A DNA stretch of 64,000 nt from a virus: IMG/VR virus record IMGVR_UViG_3300032224_001305, positions 37,376 through 101,375 of that record. One strand, 5' to 3'. Made by a program: the position numbers and the translations under genes. The notes below the pieces were generated by a model, which had not been told where the DNA came from, made no database searches, and saw only the letters and a program-made list of their open reading frames with translations. Below, piece by piece: positions 1-7,741 of the stretch (position 1 is its first letter; the number at the start of each line of letters is the position of its first letter).

Positions 1-87
1 GACGTGCATTACTCCTATACCAGTTTTTGCTAGCACTTCTGCAACGTGGGAGCCGATAGAACCGACACCAACGACAGTTGTTGTCAT
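1..87 (-). CDS. ThiF/E1-like adenylyltransferase, N-terminus only (partial)
   Basis: Only the first 29 codons lie in the window; the gene runs off the left edge. They encode a Rossmann nucleotide-binding start, with GVGSIGSHVAEVL matching the GxGxxG loop of ThiF/MoeB/E1 enzymes. These enzymes adenylate the C-terminus of ubiquitin-like or sulfur-carrier proteins. The ATG at 87 follows GAGG 8 bases upstream. It is the fourth gene of a cassette with a JAMM protease, an E2-RING protein and a small beta-grasp protein, and that context supports an E1 role. The adenylation residues and the catalytic cysteine are outside the window, so a different Rossmann enzyme cannot be excluded from this fragment alone. 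Confidence 0.7.
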   Translation of the reverse strand, partial: MTTTVVGVGSIGSHVAEVLAKTGIGVMHV

Positions 88-131
88 ACCTGATACCTCT
101 TGAGGGATCAGTGTAGATTGGCGTGTGAAAT

Positions 132-1004
132 CTAGCTTGACAGCCATTTGCGTGTCCAATATCCGATATTATCTCGGATCGTTTCGGGTTTCTTCTCAAC
201 GTTTATAACGGTGCTTTCCGTCTTTACCTGTCTTTCCTCTATTTTTTTAGCCTTTGCCGGCTCCTCTATAAATCTCACCGGAGGCACGTTCCTAGTGCCC
301 TGCCATCCCCACCAGGCAGGAAAGTCATCGTCGTCATCATGTAGTTTAGTCTTTACCGGCAGGTTGGTCTGAACTCCAGCCTGCCACGTTCTAGTGACCG
401 GAGCAGTAAAGGACTGTTTCTGTACGGTGACCACGTTGTGCATACGCTCAACTTTAGCCAGTGACTCTTCTATCCACTTATTAGTAACGGTGCCCTGATA
501 CAACACACCGTACGAGCAGTTGACTACGGTATTTCTGTACACGCTGTTGTTGTTACCGTGGCTGTTGGGATCATACGTATCTAGACGCAAGTACAGATTA
601 TTGCCAGGATCTTTACCAGCTAGCGCGGCTGCAGCACCACTTTTATTAGTGATAATACTCCACATAAAGGCGCCGTTAGCCAGACGATCGATAGTAGCTT
701 CGTCTGTGCCAGAGGGACTAGCTGTCATGTTCACGTGGCTGTGGAAGAACACACGCAGTCTAGAAGTATCAGCGCCCTGATTGATCAACTCTAGCTGCAG
801 CAAAGACAGAGACTGGTCGTCCATCTCAGTGTACACACCAGAGCACTTTTGCTTTGGTACATAAAACTCTTGAACGACATCGTCTCTGCCAGGCAGCAGC
901 AAGCCGAGAGCAGAGATCTCGATATCGCATGCCTCGGTAAGACGCCACATCTGTATCCACGCCTTGGGCGTGAACAGAAGCTTCTTCGTTTGCACTACAC
1001 TCAT
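132..1004 (-). CDS. JAMM/MPN (JAB) metalloprotease, deubiquitinase-like
   Basis: A 290-aa protein with a complete JAMM zinc motif: H88-x-H90, then seven residues to S98, then D101, with an upstream Glu near residue 24-29 as the likely general base. The family cleaves isopeptide or C-terminal extensions next to the terminal Gly of ubiquitin-like proteins. The C-terminal third is charged and low in hydrophobics, suggesting a flexible or partner-binding tail. The start ATG overlaps the stop of the upstream E2-RING gene (ATGA), so the two are translationally coupled. In this cassette the likely roles are maturing the modifier, removing it from targets, or both. Phage lambda-type tail-tip JAB proteins are an alternative family, but no NlpC domain follows here. 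Confidence 0.85.
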   Translation of the reverse strand: MSVVQTKKLLFTPKAWIQMWRLTEACDIEISALGLLLPGRDDVVQEFYVPKQKCSGVYTEMDDQSLSLLQLELINQGADTSRLRVFFHSHVNMTASPSGTDEATIDRLANGAFMWSIITNKSGAAAALAGKDPGNNLYLRLDTYDPNSHGNNNSVYRNTVVNCSYGVLYQGTVTNKWIEESLAKVERMHNVVTVQKQSFTAPVTRTWQAGVQTNLPVKTKLHDDDDDFPAWWGWQGTRNVPPVRFIEEPAKAKKIEERQVKTESTVINVEKKPETIRDNIGYWTRKWLSS

Positions 1005-2035
1005 GATACCGTCCTAGGTACGCAGCCAGAGTTGTTTAGGCCGCTGTTTGTTTCTAGAGATACTAGCGAGAACATATGTAGCTTTGCGCAACAAGTGGGA
1101 CATGAGCCACAATGTGACACTGCCGTTTCCTGAAAGCAGTTAGCGCAGAAAATACTCTCGTGTACATGCTCACAACCCTGAGCGGCCGGAGCTACGCCAA
1201 GATCGTTGCAGTGTGGACACACGATCCTACCCCAAGGACCTTTGGGATCCCTATCTATGAGATTGGTATACGCGCTCGCTGGATTAGCAAACAACAGACA
1301 ACCGCTTAGAAGTGCCAGCGCGTTGGCCACGTTTCCATGTAGTAAAGAGTCTGAGATACGTATAGCCTCGTCACCCGTACACACACTGTTGTTGTAGTTT
1401 ATGTGCGGGTGGTCGCGAAACGTCGTAACAACATCGTTACTATCTTTAGCAGTGACCTGTAGATTAGCGCCGTATCTCTGTACATCCCAGCCAAGTTTTA
1501 CTAGGTACGAACCATACTTTTCGTGCGATTTGAGACCGGTACCTCGCTGAATAATACGGAATACCTTTGTGCGAAACTCTACGTTGATTCTGGGGGGTTC
1601 AGTACCACTCTGAGTAGAGACAGTAACCGTAGGCACATCAACGGTACTGAGTAGCTCTGAGGCGTTGTCATAGTCAAACGTATCGCACAGATCTTTGTAG
1701 CTCTCAAACAGCGCTTTATTTTTAATGATATACTGAATAGCTTTTATAGTGCTTTGGTGACGGTCATTAAGCTCATCAGACTTGCGTTCGGCGTAGTAAA
1801 CTTCGTCAGCAAGTGCTTGTTCCTTTGTTGTGATTAGTCGAAGCTTTTCTTTAAGCTTTTCCTTCTCTTCTTTTATAGCGTCTATAAACGCCTGCTTCTT
1901 CTCTTTAACCTCCTTGAGTTCGGCGTCAGCAGTGTCGACAAGCTTCTTAGTCTGCTCCGCCTCTACCCGTTTTGACTCTATGGTACTGTCATCTACTTTG
2001 AAACAGCCCATCAAACGCGTTTTCAGTTCTGACAT
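1001..2035 (-). CDS. E2-like ubiquitin-conjugating enzyme fused to RING-like zinc domain
   Basis: A 344-aa protein in three parts. Residues 15-100 form a Lys/Glu-rich coiled coil. Residues ~140-258 form an E2-like fold, with HPHI at 209-212 and the candidate catalytic Cys at 219 in a VCTGDEA context. This closely matches the HPN...C signature of E2 enzymes, and NPASAYTNL follows as in bacterial E2s. Residues 273-316 carry CPHC, CEH, CANC and CGSCPTCC clusters, a treble-clef/RING-like zinc site. E2 and E3-like functions would thus be on one chain. It lies between the modifier and protease genes, with start ATG after AGGGG. Folding of the zinc domain as a true RING is inferred from Cys/His spacing, which is not canonical in the central cluster. 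Confidence 0.78.
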   Translation of the reverse strand: MSELKTRLMGCFKVDDSTIESKRVEAEQTKKLVDTADAELKEVKEKKQAFIDAIKEEKEKLKEKLRLITTKEQALADEVYYAERKSDELNDRHQSTIKAIQYIIKNKALFESYKDLCDTFDYDNASELLSTVDVPTVTVSTQSGTEPPRINVEFRTKVFRIIQRGTGLKSHEKYGSYLVKLGWDVQRYGANLQVTAKDSNDVVTTFRDHPHINYNNSVCTGDEAIRISDSLLHGNVANALALLSGCLLFANPASAYTNLIDRDPKGPWGRIVCPHCNDLGVAPAAQGCEHVHESIFCANCFQETAVSHCGSCPTCCAKLHMFSLVSLETNSGLNNSGCVPRTVS

Positions 2036-2044
2036 TGCTGACCC

Positions 2045-2093
2045 CTAAAAACGCGAGAGGGCACCACATACTAGATGTATGCAGTGCCCCCTC
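2045..2093 (-). terminator. Intrinsic terminator/attenuator between modifier and E2 genes
   Basis: On the minus strand an imperfect hairpin (GAGGG.GCAC..GTATG arm, loop of 5) is followed by CGCGTTTTTAGG. It lies in the 88-base gap after the ubiquitin-like gene and just before the E2 ribosome site. It would reduce read-through, giving more modifier mRNA than enzyme mRNA. Confidence 0.6.
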
Positions 2094-2123
2094 ACGCAGC
2101 CATAGACCTACGCCGCTACCAAA

Positions 2124-2534
2124 TTAGCCAGCGTTGACGTTGACCTGCACCATGATGGTGTGATTGCCTGCGGGCACCGGGTCGTTAGCCGACAGCGGGA
2201 CGAGCTGGCTGTCACGAACGTAAGCATAGCTAGCGGTGCTGGTATTCCAGCCAGCCGAAGCCACGATGTCCTTGATAGGCGTACCAGGGACGAAGTTCAC
2301 CGGAACCGCGTCCTTACCCAAGCTACCCTTGAGAAGGACGGTGTTACCGCCCTGAGCCTCAGCCAGCTTCTCGTTGTACGCCGCCTTGGCGCGCGTCATC
2401 TTAGCCGCAGCGGCAGTCAACTCATCCATGTTCTCGGTCGAGAACTCTTCTTCGAATGCCGCCTTGGCATCTTCGTACGCGTTGGTGGCTTCGTCCAGAA
2501 TGCGCTGCAGATCATCAATCGAGAGTGCGCCCAT
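2124..2534 (-). CDS. Ubiquitin-like (beta-grasp) modifier with N-terminal coiled coil
   Basis: A 136-aa protein. Residues 1-62 are an Ala/Glu-rich helix; residues ~64-136 are a compact beta-rich domain ending in QVNVNAG-COOH. The pattern is that of a small ThiS/MoaD/ubiquitin-type beta-grasp fold: initial strand NTVLLKG, an 'IKDIVASAGW' helix, a 'DPVPAGNHTI' turn and a last strand running to a terminal Gly. A bare terminal Gly is what E1 enzymes adenylate, so the protein needs no processing. It is the first gene of the E2-RING/JAMM/ThiF cassette and is followed by a terminator, consistent with high expression. The fold is inferred from pattern and context; sequence alone does not prove it. 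Confidence 0.65.
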   Translation of the reverse strand: MGALSIDDLQRILDEATNAYEDAKAAFEEEFSTENMDELTAAAAKMTRAKAAYNEKLAEAQGGNTVLLKGSLGKDAVPVNFVPGTPIKDIVASAGWNTSTASYAYVRDSQLVPLSANDPVPAGNHTIMVQVNVNAG

Positions 2535-2535
2535 G

Positions 2536-2775
2536 TTATTTCTCCATGAAAAGCCTAACGGCTTTTGTTGTCCTAGCTTTGCTTGTTGTTGCGATAGTTA
2601 CAGATTTGTAAGTCTTTCCGCCGCATTCGGACGTAAGACGTATAGCCCACGGCAATCTTCCGTTGTCGGGTGCTTCTGCGTCTTCTGTCTGCAGATGAGC
2701 TACAAACAAAAGAGTCGTTACATTGCCTGATTGAACCGGTTCTCGGCTGTAAGATACAGTCCAGCCTTGGCTCAT
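2536..2775 (-). CDS. Hypothetical protein upstream of the ubiquitin-like cassette
   Basis: A 79-aa protein beginning MSQGWTVSY, chosen because AAGGA lies just upstream of this ATG. A longer frame from 2820 adds MLLYLLRVVASSKDA but has no ribosome site. The sequence looks beta-rich with no recognisable family. It ends one base before the modifier gene, so it is probably co-transcribed with the conjugation cassette and could be a target or partner; that is speculation. Confidence 0.6.
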   Translation of the reverse strand: MSQGWTVSYSREPVQSGNVTTLLFVAHLQTEDAEAPDNGRLPWAIRLTSECGGKTYKSVTIATTSKARTTKAVRLFMEK

Positions 2776-2849
2776 TGCGTCCTTACTACTAGCTACCACC
2801 CGTAGTAGGTACAAGAGCATATAACATTATTTTTATTTGTTTTGCAGAC

Positions 2850-3053
2850 TTAGTCTACGGCGGTCACATCATCCGCGGCGTCAACGGTGACGGTGACATC
2901 CGTCGCTACCGAGACTTCTCCAGCCAGCGGAGCTGCGTCAGCATCTACAGCGTCTACTACATCGACATCTGCATTACCAGCGTCAACGTCAGCCGTAGAC
3001 TTGCTGCAGCCTGCGAAAACAATTACTAGTGATAAACAAGCTAAAACTTTCAT
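2850..3053 (-). CDS. Small acidic lipoprotein
   Basis: A 67-aa protein with a type II signal peptide: MKVLACLSLVIVFAGC, with the lipobox FAGC giving Cys16 as the lipidated residue. The mature part is built from D/V/A (DVDAGNADVDVVDAVDADAA) with no folded domain visible. Such D/A-rich post-lipobox spacers are typical of lipoproteins in Myxococcota and relatives, which hints at the host. It may act at the host surface, for example in exclusion. Function unknown. Confidence 0.7.
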   Translation of the reverse strand: MKVLACLSLVIVFAGCSKSTADVDAGNADVDVVDAVDADAAPLAGEVSVATDVTVTVDAADDVTAVD

Positions 3054-3071
3054 CTAAACTCCCAATCAGGG

Positions 3072-3395
<324 letters not shown>

Positions 3396-4091
3396 TTATA
3401 TTTTCTCCTTGTCTTGAAATATATCTCTGAATACTTTTGTGATGTTGCCTCTACTTACTGGCTCTGGCTGTTTCCTGCCCGTAGCCATTATGGACACATC
3501 TTTCTTTGACACTTTCTTAACTACACCAAATCGGTGCCCACCGATCTTAGAATAGAACTGGACCATATCACCGGCCCTAATAGCGTCAATAGAGACTTCT
3601 TCGTGAAAGAGAGGTGAACTCATATTTTTCTCACACCTCATAACTTTAGCTGCATAATTTTTAGCGCGACGTAACTTTGGACCCGCTCCCTTGGCCGCAG
3701 CAGTTCCAGCGTTGTAACCCATCAGGGTATGTCGGATGGTACATGTGGTATCTTTACCGCATGCTCCCCGCGCAAGTCTATACCACGCATTAGTTTTGCC
3801 TAGTAAAGACGCTGTCCTACTAAGGGCAACCGGGACCTTCTTCAAAGACGCACAGGGTACTTTCTTTGACGGGAGTACTTGAGTAACCCCGCACTCTCCG
3901 CTGGAACCTATTTGACTAGCGTCCCATTTGGACTCTACGTGTGCCACGCATATAAGTCTTTCTACAGGTACGTCAGATTCTTTGGCGGTGTTAACTAGAG
4001 CAGCTTCGTTCTCGCAAATTACTTGTACTTCCTTACTATTCAGTACGCCTGGATTTGCTGAGAGTACTGCGCAAAGTGCTAGATTTATCAA
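3396..4091 (-). CDS. SLT-type lytic transglycosylase (virion or lysis muramidase)
   Basis: A 231-aa protein starting at TTG 4091, preceded by GAGG and overlapping the upstream stop (TTGA). The N-terminus MINLALCAVLSA is a weak signal peptide. Residues ~35-145 form an SLT domain: catalytic Glu in AHVESKWDASQIG, the GECGVTQVLP strand, and the GYNAGT motif typical of soluble lytic transglycosylases. It has several Cys (C29, C48, C67, C80), suggesting periplasmic folding. Residues ~170-225 look like a small SH3/KOW-type barrel. It cleaves peptidoglycan glycan strands. A second hydrolase (M15 endolysin) is encoded at 45.9 kb. Confidence 0.82.
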   Translation of the reverse strand: MINLALCAVLSANPGVLNSKEVQVICENEAALVNTAKESDVPVERLICVAHVESKWDASQIGSSGECGVTQVLPSKKVPCASLKKVPVALSRTASLLGKTNAWYRLARGACGKDTTCTIRHTLMGYNAGTAAAKGAGPKLRRAKNYAAKVMRCEKNMSSPLFHEEVSIDAIRAGDMVQFYSKIGGHRFGVVKKVSKKDVSIMATGRKQPEPVSRGNITKVFRDIFQDKEKI

Positions 4092-4630
4092 GGTGCCTCA
4101 TCTAGTTTAGCCACCTCAGGACTTAACCTAATCCTATCTTTAGTTAGTTGGTCGGATAGATCAGTAAAGTCCAAAGATCGCTTGAGAATCAGCTGCGCCC
4201 AAGATGCAGGTACATCTTCCCCAAAGTAGACTATTGTGCATTCCTTTCCAGCATCTCTTAGAATCTTTTGGGTGTTAGACGCAGCCTCGATGTTTGTTAC
4301 AAGGGCTATCTCGCTGGCATCATTAGCCATAGCGTAAGCCAACATTTCTGGTAAGTAACTATCCTTAGACTCCCTAGTGGGTGAGTATTGTATAACCACA
4401 TAACCGGATTGTTCCAATCTCTTTATAAAATTTTGCTGTGGTTTATTTGCGTCTATGGCTGTTGTAAAACCGATGGCAGACACAGAGTCGGAAGCCTCTC
4501 CATCTAGATCTAGTAAGTATTTTATCTCGCCAAGTAGTTCCTTGTAGTCTATTAGCAAGTCTAAGCGTCTACTGGTGAAGTACAGCTGAGTTAAATCAAA
4601 CAGGATAAATACTTTGTTGCTTTGGGTCAT
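4088..4630 (-). CDS. NYN/LabA-like PIN-fold nuclease
   Basis: A 180-aa protein; the ATG at 4630 is chosen because AGG-TAATAA lies just upstream, ten codons inside a longer frame. It has a NYN (DUF88/LabA-like) layout: strand with Asp in FILFDLTQLYFT, a mid-domain acidic SKDSYLPEML, and the late strand EIALVTNIEAASNTQKIL corresponding to the family's 'VSGDGDF' region. These are Mg-dependent RNases of the PIN fold. Key acidic positions are only partly conserved, so catalysis is uncertain. It is the first gene of the leftward operon containing the lysozyme and conjugation genes. Confidence 0.6.
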   Translation of the reverse strand: MTQSNKVFILFDLTQLYFTSRRLDLLIDYKELLGEIKYLLDLDGEASDSVSAIGFTTAIDANKPQQNFIKRLEQSGYVVIQYSPTRESKDSYLPEMLAYAMANDASEIALVTNIEAASNTQKILRDAGKECTIVYFGEDVPASWAQLILKRSLDFTDLSDQLTKDRIRLSPEVAKLDEAP

Positions 4631-5037
4631 TTTATTACCTATCAATATTATTGAGCGCATATATTAGCGCGAGCCCCTTGTACAGTACCGAACCTATAGT
4701 GTCAACGCGACATACCTTCGCAAGGGGTCACCAAGTATAGACCCAAAACACCTGTAGCTGTGTATGCTGGCTAAAAAATTGGCAGAGTACACATAGAAGG
4801 ATTTATTAGACCCTTCTATGTGTACTCCACCTTGGCAGTTAGCCCACGCACGACGTCCGTCTTTCTCCTTGTCACAGGATACTCAGCCGTATATCAATGC
4901 ACCGCCCGCGTTAGTCTCGTCAAACGGAGCGAACGGCCTCCGTAAGACACAGTTGGTAACACAAGTAACTAGCTAGGTACTAGTTATATGTGTCACCGAC
5001 ATTCTTCATATATCAGAAACTTTCTTATTTTTGCATT
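4631..5037. other. Non-coding region between NYN gene and tRNA cluster
   Basis: About 400 bases without a supported gene. It holds two hairpins: CCCCTTG at 4674 pairing with CAAGGGG at 4721, and the long stem-loop at 4769-4844. The rest shows no clear coding. It is probably the terminator of the minus-strand tRNA transcript together with the promoter region of the NYN operon. Confidence 0.5.
4769..4844 (-). terminator. Long two-part stem-loop, probable terminator of tRNA transcript
   Basis: A perfect 16-bp inverted repeat (GAGTACACATAGAAGG at 4785-4800 and its complement at 4812-4827, loop 11) sits inside an outer stem GGCTAA/TTAGCC. On the minus strand the stem is followed by TGCCAATTTTTTAGCC, a U-rich tail placed like a terminator downstream of tRNA-Leu(TAA). 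Confidence 0.55.
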
Positions 5038-5122
5038 TGGTGCGAGAAGCGGGACTTGAACCCGCACGCCAAAAAGCGAAAGATTTTAAGTCTCTTGCGT
5101 CTACCGATTCCGCCATTCTCGC
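5038..5122 (-). tRNA. tRNA-Leu (TAA)
   Basis: Cloverleaf on the minus strand: acceptor GCGAGAA/TTCTCGC, D-arm with GGTAGACGC, anticodon loop CTTAAAA giving TAA (reads UUA), long class II variable arm, T-loop GGTTCAAGTCC. Encoded CCA at 5038-5040. Confidence 0.95.
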
Positions 5123-5148
5123 GAAGCATAACGACTAACCATATACAG

Positions 5149-5221
<73 letters not shown>

Positions 5222-5261
5222 TTAGCTGGTAACGCGTACGCTACCAGAGTTTTATAAAATA

Positions 5262-5858
5262 TCAACACTGCGTAGATAGTTCTGCAAATCTATCGTTGTA
5301 GTAATTCTTTAACGTTCCACGCAAGTAAGGAAAGTCTCCTAAGAGCGCTGGCAAGTGCGTACGTAGTTTCGCCCGATCGTTGAACTTACCGATGTTAGTA
5401 GGATCAACTAAGTACGGCACCTTATTCCTATCAGCGTAGTCTCGTATAGAAGACCTATTAGTGTTTAGCATAGGTCTAAACACTTTTCCGTTTACTACTG
5501 GCGTATAGGAGGGATTACCCTTAAACGCCGTTATTAAATACCACTCTATTGCGTCATCCAATGTGTGTCCAGTAACTACCTGTGCTTCAGACATCTGGTA
5601 ATACTGGCTACGCATATCGTGCCACTCTGCCTCTGTACCATATGGTAGCTTAGTAACACAGAGCGGTAATTCGTGGTCAGAACAGTAGTCTTCCACTAGA
5701 CACCGACTTAGCTTTGAGAAGTCCGACTCACCGTGCTGAAAATGTAGTACAGTTATATCTTTCCTACCCACTCTACAGAAATGGAGTAGCGCCATAGAAT
5801 CTGGACCACCAGAGCATGCAACTACAACGCGCCTATCAATATTAGGGCTGAATAACAT
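5262..5858 (-). CDS. tilS: tRNA(Ile)-lysidine synthase-like PP-loop enzyme (short TilS)
   Basis: A 198-aa protein. The start at 5858 is set by AGGAG just upstream; the longer frame would run through the neighbouring tRNA. The PP-loop ATP motif is SGGPDSMALL (about residue 15). QHGESD, GHTLDDAIEW (the HHADDQ-equivalent), FRPML..SRSSIRDYA and PYLVDPTN follow in TilS order. TilS uses ATP and lysine to turn C34 of tRNA-Ile2(CAU) into lysidine, switching it from Met/AUG to Ile/AUA. This copy has only the N-terminal catalytic domain; E. coli TilS has an extra C-terminal half. It sits within the tRNA cluster, which includes a CAU tRNA with Ile2-type identity pairs, a probable substrate. Confidence 0.85.
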   Translation of the reverse strand: MLFSPNIDRRVVVACSGGPDSMALLHFCRVGRKDITVLHFQHGESDFSKLSRCLVEDYCSDHELPLCVTKLPYGTEAEWHDMRSQYYQMSEAQVVTGHTLDDAIEWYLITAFKGNPSYTPVVNGKVFRPMLNTNRSSIRDYADRNKVPYLVDPTNIGKFNDRAKLRTHLPALLGDFPYLRGTLKNYYNDRFAELSTQC

Positions 5859-5877
5859 TTGCACTCCTATAACATAA

Positions 5878-5954
<77 letters not shown>

Positions 5955-5967
5955 ACTGAAAACAATT

Positions 5968-6044
5968 TGGTCGGAGTGAAGGGATTCGAACCCATGACCC
6001 TCTGCTCCCAAAGCAGATGCGCTACCAGACTGCGCTACACTCCG
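5968..6044 (-). tRNA. tRNA-Pro (TGG)
   Basis: Acceptor CGGAGTG/CACTCCG, D-arm TAGCGCAGTCTGGTAGCGCA, anticodon loop TTTGGGA giving TGG, T-loop GGTTCGAATCC. Encoded CCA at 5968-5970. Confidence 0.95.
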
Positions 6045-6190
6045 AAAGGCTCCTGCACAATTAAGCATCGTGCTAACGCGTGGAGTACACGACGATCTTA
6101 CTTCTGTCGCTGGACTAGGCCATACGGCGCCCGATGGGGGACGAGAGAAGAGATAGATCGCGACCCGGAGGTGAACACCCCATCTCCAGG

Positions 6191-6273
6191 TGGAAGGTGG
6201 TAGATTCGAACTACCGTAGGCTGACGCCGGCAGATTTACAGTCTGCTCCAATTGGCCACTCTGGCAACCTTCC
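6191..6273 (-). tRNA. tRNA-Tyr (GTA)
   Basis: Acceptor GGAAGGT/ACCTTCC, D-arm GCCAGAGTGGCCAATTGG, anticodon loop CTGTAAA giving GTA, long class II variable arm, T-loop AGTTCGAATCT. No encoded CCA (CCT follows). The 146 bases between this tRNA and tRNA-Pro hold no gene I can support. Confidence 0.95.
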
Positions 6274-6306
6274 ATTGGGGTGCGCTCGCAGGATGATCCT
6301 AGACCG

Positions 6307-6870
6307 CTAACTTAACTGCTGATCTACGCAATGCTCGACAGACATAAAGTCCGTATGTGCTTTGCATCTAGGCTCGTACCCTTCTTTACCTCCGACCTTA
6401 ACTTCTTCCTGCTTCTCCACCAAAGTAATTGTGTAGTAGGCGTCGTTTCCGCAGAAGCAAACCGCGGGACAAAGCTCAATCTTTGTTGCCCACGGCAGTA
6501 TCTTTGCCATCTCTGGAAAGGCGCTACCTTCTGACGAGAGCTGCAAGGAGGAGACGTATATTTGCTTTCCTTGTTTGTATAACTCAACCAGAACGTCTGA
6601 CACCCCCGGTATCATAAAGGCTTCGTCAACCGCTATTACCTCTGCTTTACCTAGATGGTCAAAGATCTCTCTACCCTCGCTGATAGGAATAGACTCCCAG
6701 CGGTTTCCGTTATGAGAAACAACAGCCTTCGTTGCATACCTAGTATCAATGCTCGGCTTGAACAGTTTAATTACCTTCTTCTGGTATTTTGCTCTTTCCA
6801 GCTGCGAAAGCATTCTTGACGTTTTACCGCCGAACATTGGGCCGGTGAAGACTACAAACTCTTGTTTCAT
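6307..6870 (-). CDS. tdk: Thymidine kinase (type II)
   Basis: A 187-aa protein with the type II thymidine kinase layout. Walker A is GPMFGGKTSRML at residues 10-21, the Mg-binding motif is VIAVDEAFMI (~80), and SSLQLSSEGSAFPEM is the lasso/substrate region. The C-terminal zinc ribbon appears as CPAVCFCGNDAYYT and YEPRCKAH. It phosphorylates thymidine to dTMP with ATP, complementing the ThyX at 57.5 kb and the ribonucleotide reductase at 30 kb. It lies inside the tRNA cluster on the same strand. Length is normal for the family. Confidence 0.95.
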   Translation of the reverse strand: MKQEFVVFTGPMFGGKTSRMLSQLERAKYQKKVIKLFKPSIDTRYATKAVVSHNGNRWESIPISEGREIFDHLGKAEVIAVDEAFMIPGVSDVLVELYKQGKQIYVSSLQLSSEGSAFPEMAKILPWATKIELCPAVCFCGNDAYYTITLVEKQEEVKVGGKEGYEPRCKAHTDFMSVEHCVDQQLS

Positions 6871-6889
6871 TTTTATACTCTAGTTGTAG

Positions 6890-6962
6890 TGCGCTCGGAG
6901 GGAATCGAACCCTCGACCAACAGATTAAAAGTCTGCTGCTCTACCGACTGAGCTACAAGCGC
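6890..6962 (-). tRNA. tRNA-Lys (TTT)
   Basis: Acceptor GCGCTTG against CGAGCGC, D-arm TAGCTCAGTCGGTAGAGCA, anticodon loop CTTTTAA giving TTT, T-loop GGTTCGATTCC. No encoded CCA. It directly precedes the tdk gene in transcription. Confidence 0.95.
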
Positions 6963-6967
6963 AGCCG

Positions 6968-7081
6968 CTATTTATTCTTAAGATACATCCCGATTAAATC
7001 TATTATGATTGATACACCGAAGCCAAACGCGGCTCCCCATACAAATCCCTCTATACCAGAAGCGCTAGCTAGATAATCCAA
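6968..7081 (-). CDS. Small single-span membrane protein (37 aa)
   Basis: The ORF is preceded by AGGAGGTAGC directly before a TTG at 7081. Starting there avoids overlap with tRNA-Gly, which a longer frame to 7162 would require. The product begins (M)DYLASASG and has one hydrophobic span (FVWGAAFGFGVSIIIDLIGMYL) and a Lys tail. Function unknown; it lies between two tRNAs. Confidence 0.5.
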   Translation of the reverse strand: MDYLASASGIEGFVWGAAFGFGVSIIIDLIGMYLKNK

Positions 7082-7109
7082 GCTACCTCCTACTAGATTA
7101 GTATCACTG

Positions 7110-7184
7110 TGGAGCGGGCGATGGGATTCGAACCCACGACGTTCAGCTTGGAAGGCTGACACTCTACCGCTGAGTTACACCCGC
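7110..7184 (-). tRNA. tRNA-Gly (TCC)
   Basis: Acceptor GCGGGTG against CGCCCGC, D-arm TAACTCAGCGGTAGAGT, anticodon loop CTTCCAA giving TCC, T-loop GGTTCGAATCC. Encoded CCA at 7110-7112. Confidence 0.95.
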
Positions 7185-7200
7185 GTCCCCATTATAGATG

Positions 7201-7289
7201 TGGCGGAGGGAGAGGGATTCGAACCCCCGGACGCTTTTAACGTCGACGGTTTTCAAGACCGCTCCATTAAACCACTCTGGCATCCCTCC
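7201..7289 (-). tRNA. tRNA-Ser (TGA)
   Basis: Acceptor GGAGGGA/TCCCTCC, anticodon loop CTTGAAA giving TGA, long class II variable arm (CGTCGACGTTAAAAGCGTCC), T-loop GGTTCGAATCC. Encoded CCA at 7201-7203. Confidence 0.95.
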
Positions 7290-7345
7290 GGCTAGTACCG
7301 CCCGTGAGGACGGCACCGTTACACCTTGTACACGTGGTACATGTG

Positions 7346-7726
7346 CTATTTCTGAAACTGCTCAGGATCGTCCGCATCGGTGTCTACCTGTAGCATAGAC
7401 GCGACCAACTGACATATTTTCATTTTAGTGTAGTGGGTTTGGTTAGACAACGGACACTTACTCAAGAAGTAGCTTGTGTGTAGAAAGCCTGATGCAGGTG
7501 CTTCGAACACGTAAGATTCTCCTAACGTTCGTCCTAAGACGTAAACCGAGTTATCGTCCGGAGCAATACACGCTATGGCCTTGTATCTAGTTCCGTCGCC
7601 TGGTTGCCATTCCACCACAACCACGTTTTCTTTAATGCAAACTTTATTCGTTCCCGGCCTGCTATATGGACTGTACGCAGCATCTAACCTGCTACTCACG
7701 TTGTCGGCATATGTCGAATCAAACAT
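7346..7726 (-). CDS. Hypothetical protein in tRNA cluster
   Basis: A 126-aa protein; ATG after GAGGTAGCC. No recognised family. It is rich in Tyr and Ser and mixed alpha/beta; central strands 'VVVVEWQPGDGTRYKAIACIAP' suggest a small beta-barrel. It lies between tRNA-Ser and a small membrane protein on the same strand. Confidence 0.7.
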   Translation of the reverse strand: MFDSTYADNVSSRLDAAYSPYSRPGTNKVCIKENVVVVEWQPGDGTRYKAIACIAPDDNSVYVLGRTLGESYVFEAPASGFLHTSYFLSKCPLSNQTHYTKMKICQLVASMLQVDTDADDPEQFQK

Positions 7727-7741
7727 GGCTACCTCAAATAA

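Noticed and set aside
4628-4644. TTACCTATCA as another terminator-linked motif
   Set aside because: Here it is the complement of the NYN gene's ribosome site region and no hairpin precedes it.
6045-6190. Extra tRNA between tRNA-Pro and tRNA-Tyr
   Set aside because: No cloverleaf, T-loop or anticodon arm could be built in either orientation.
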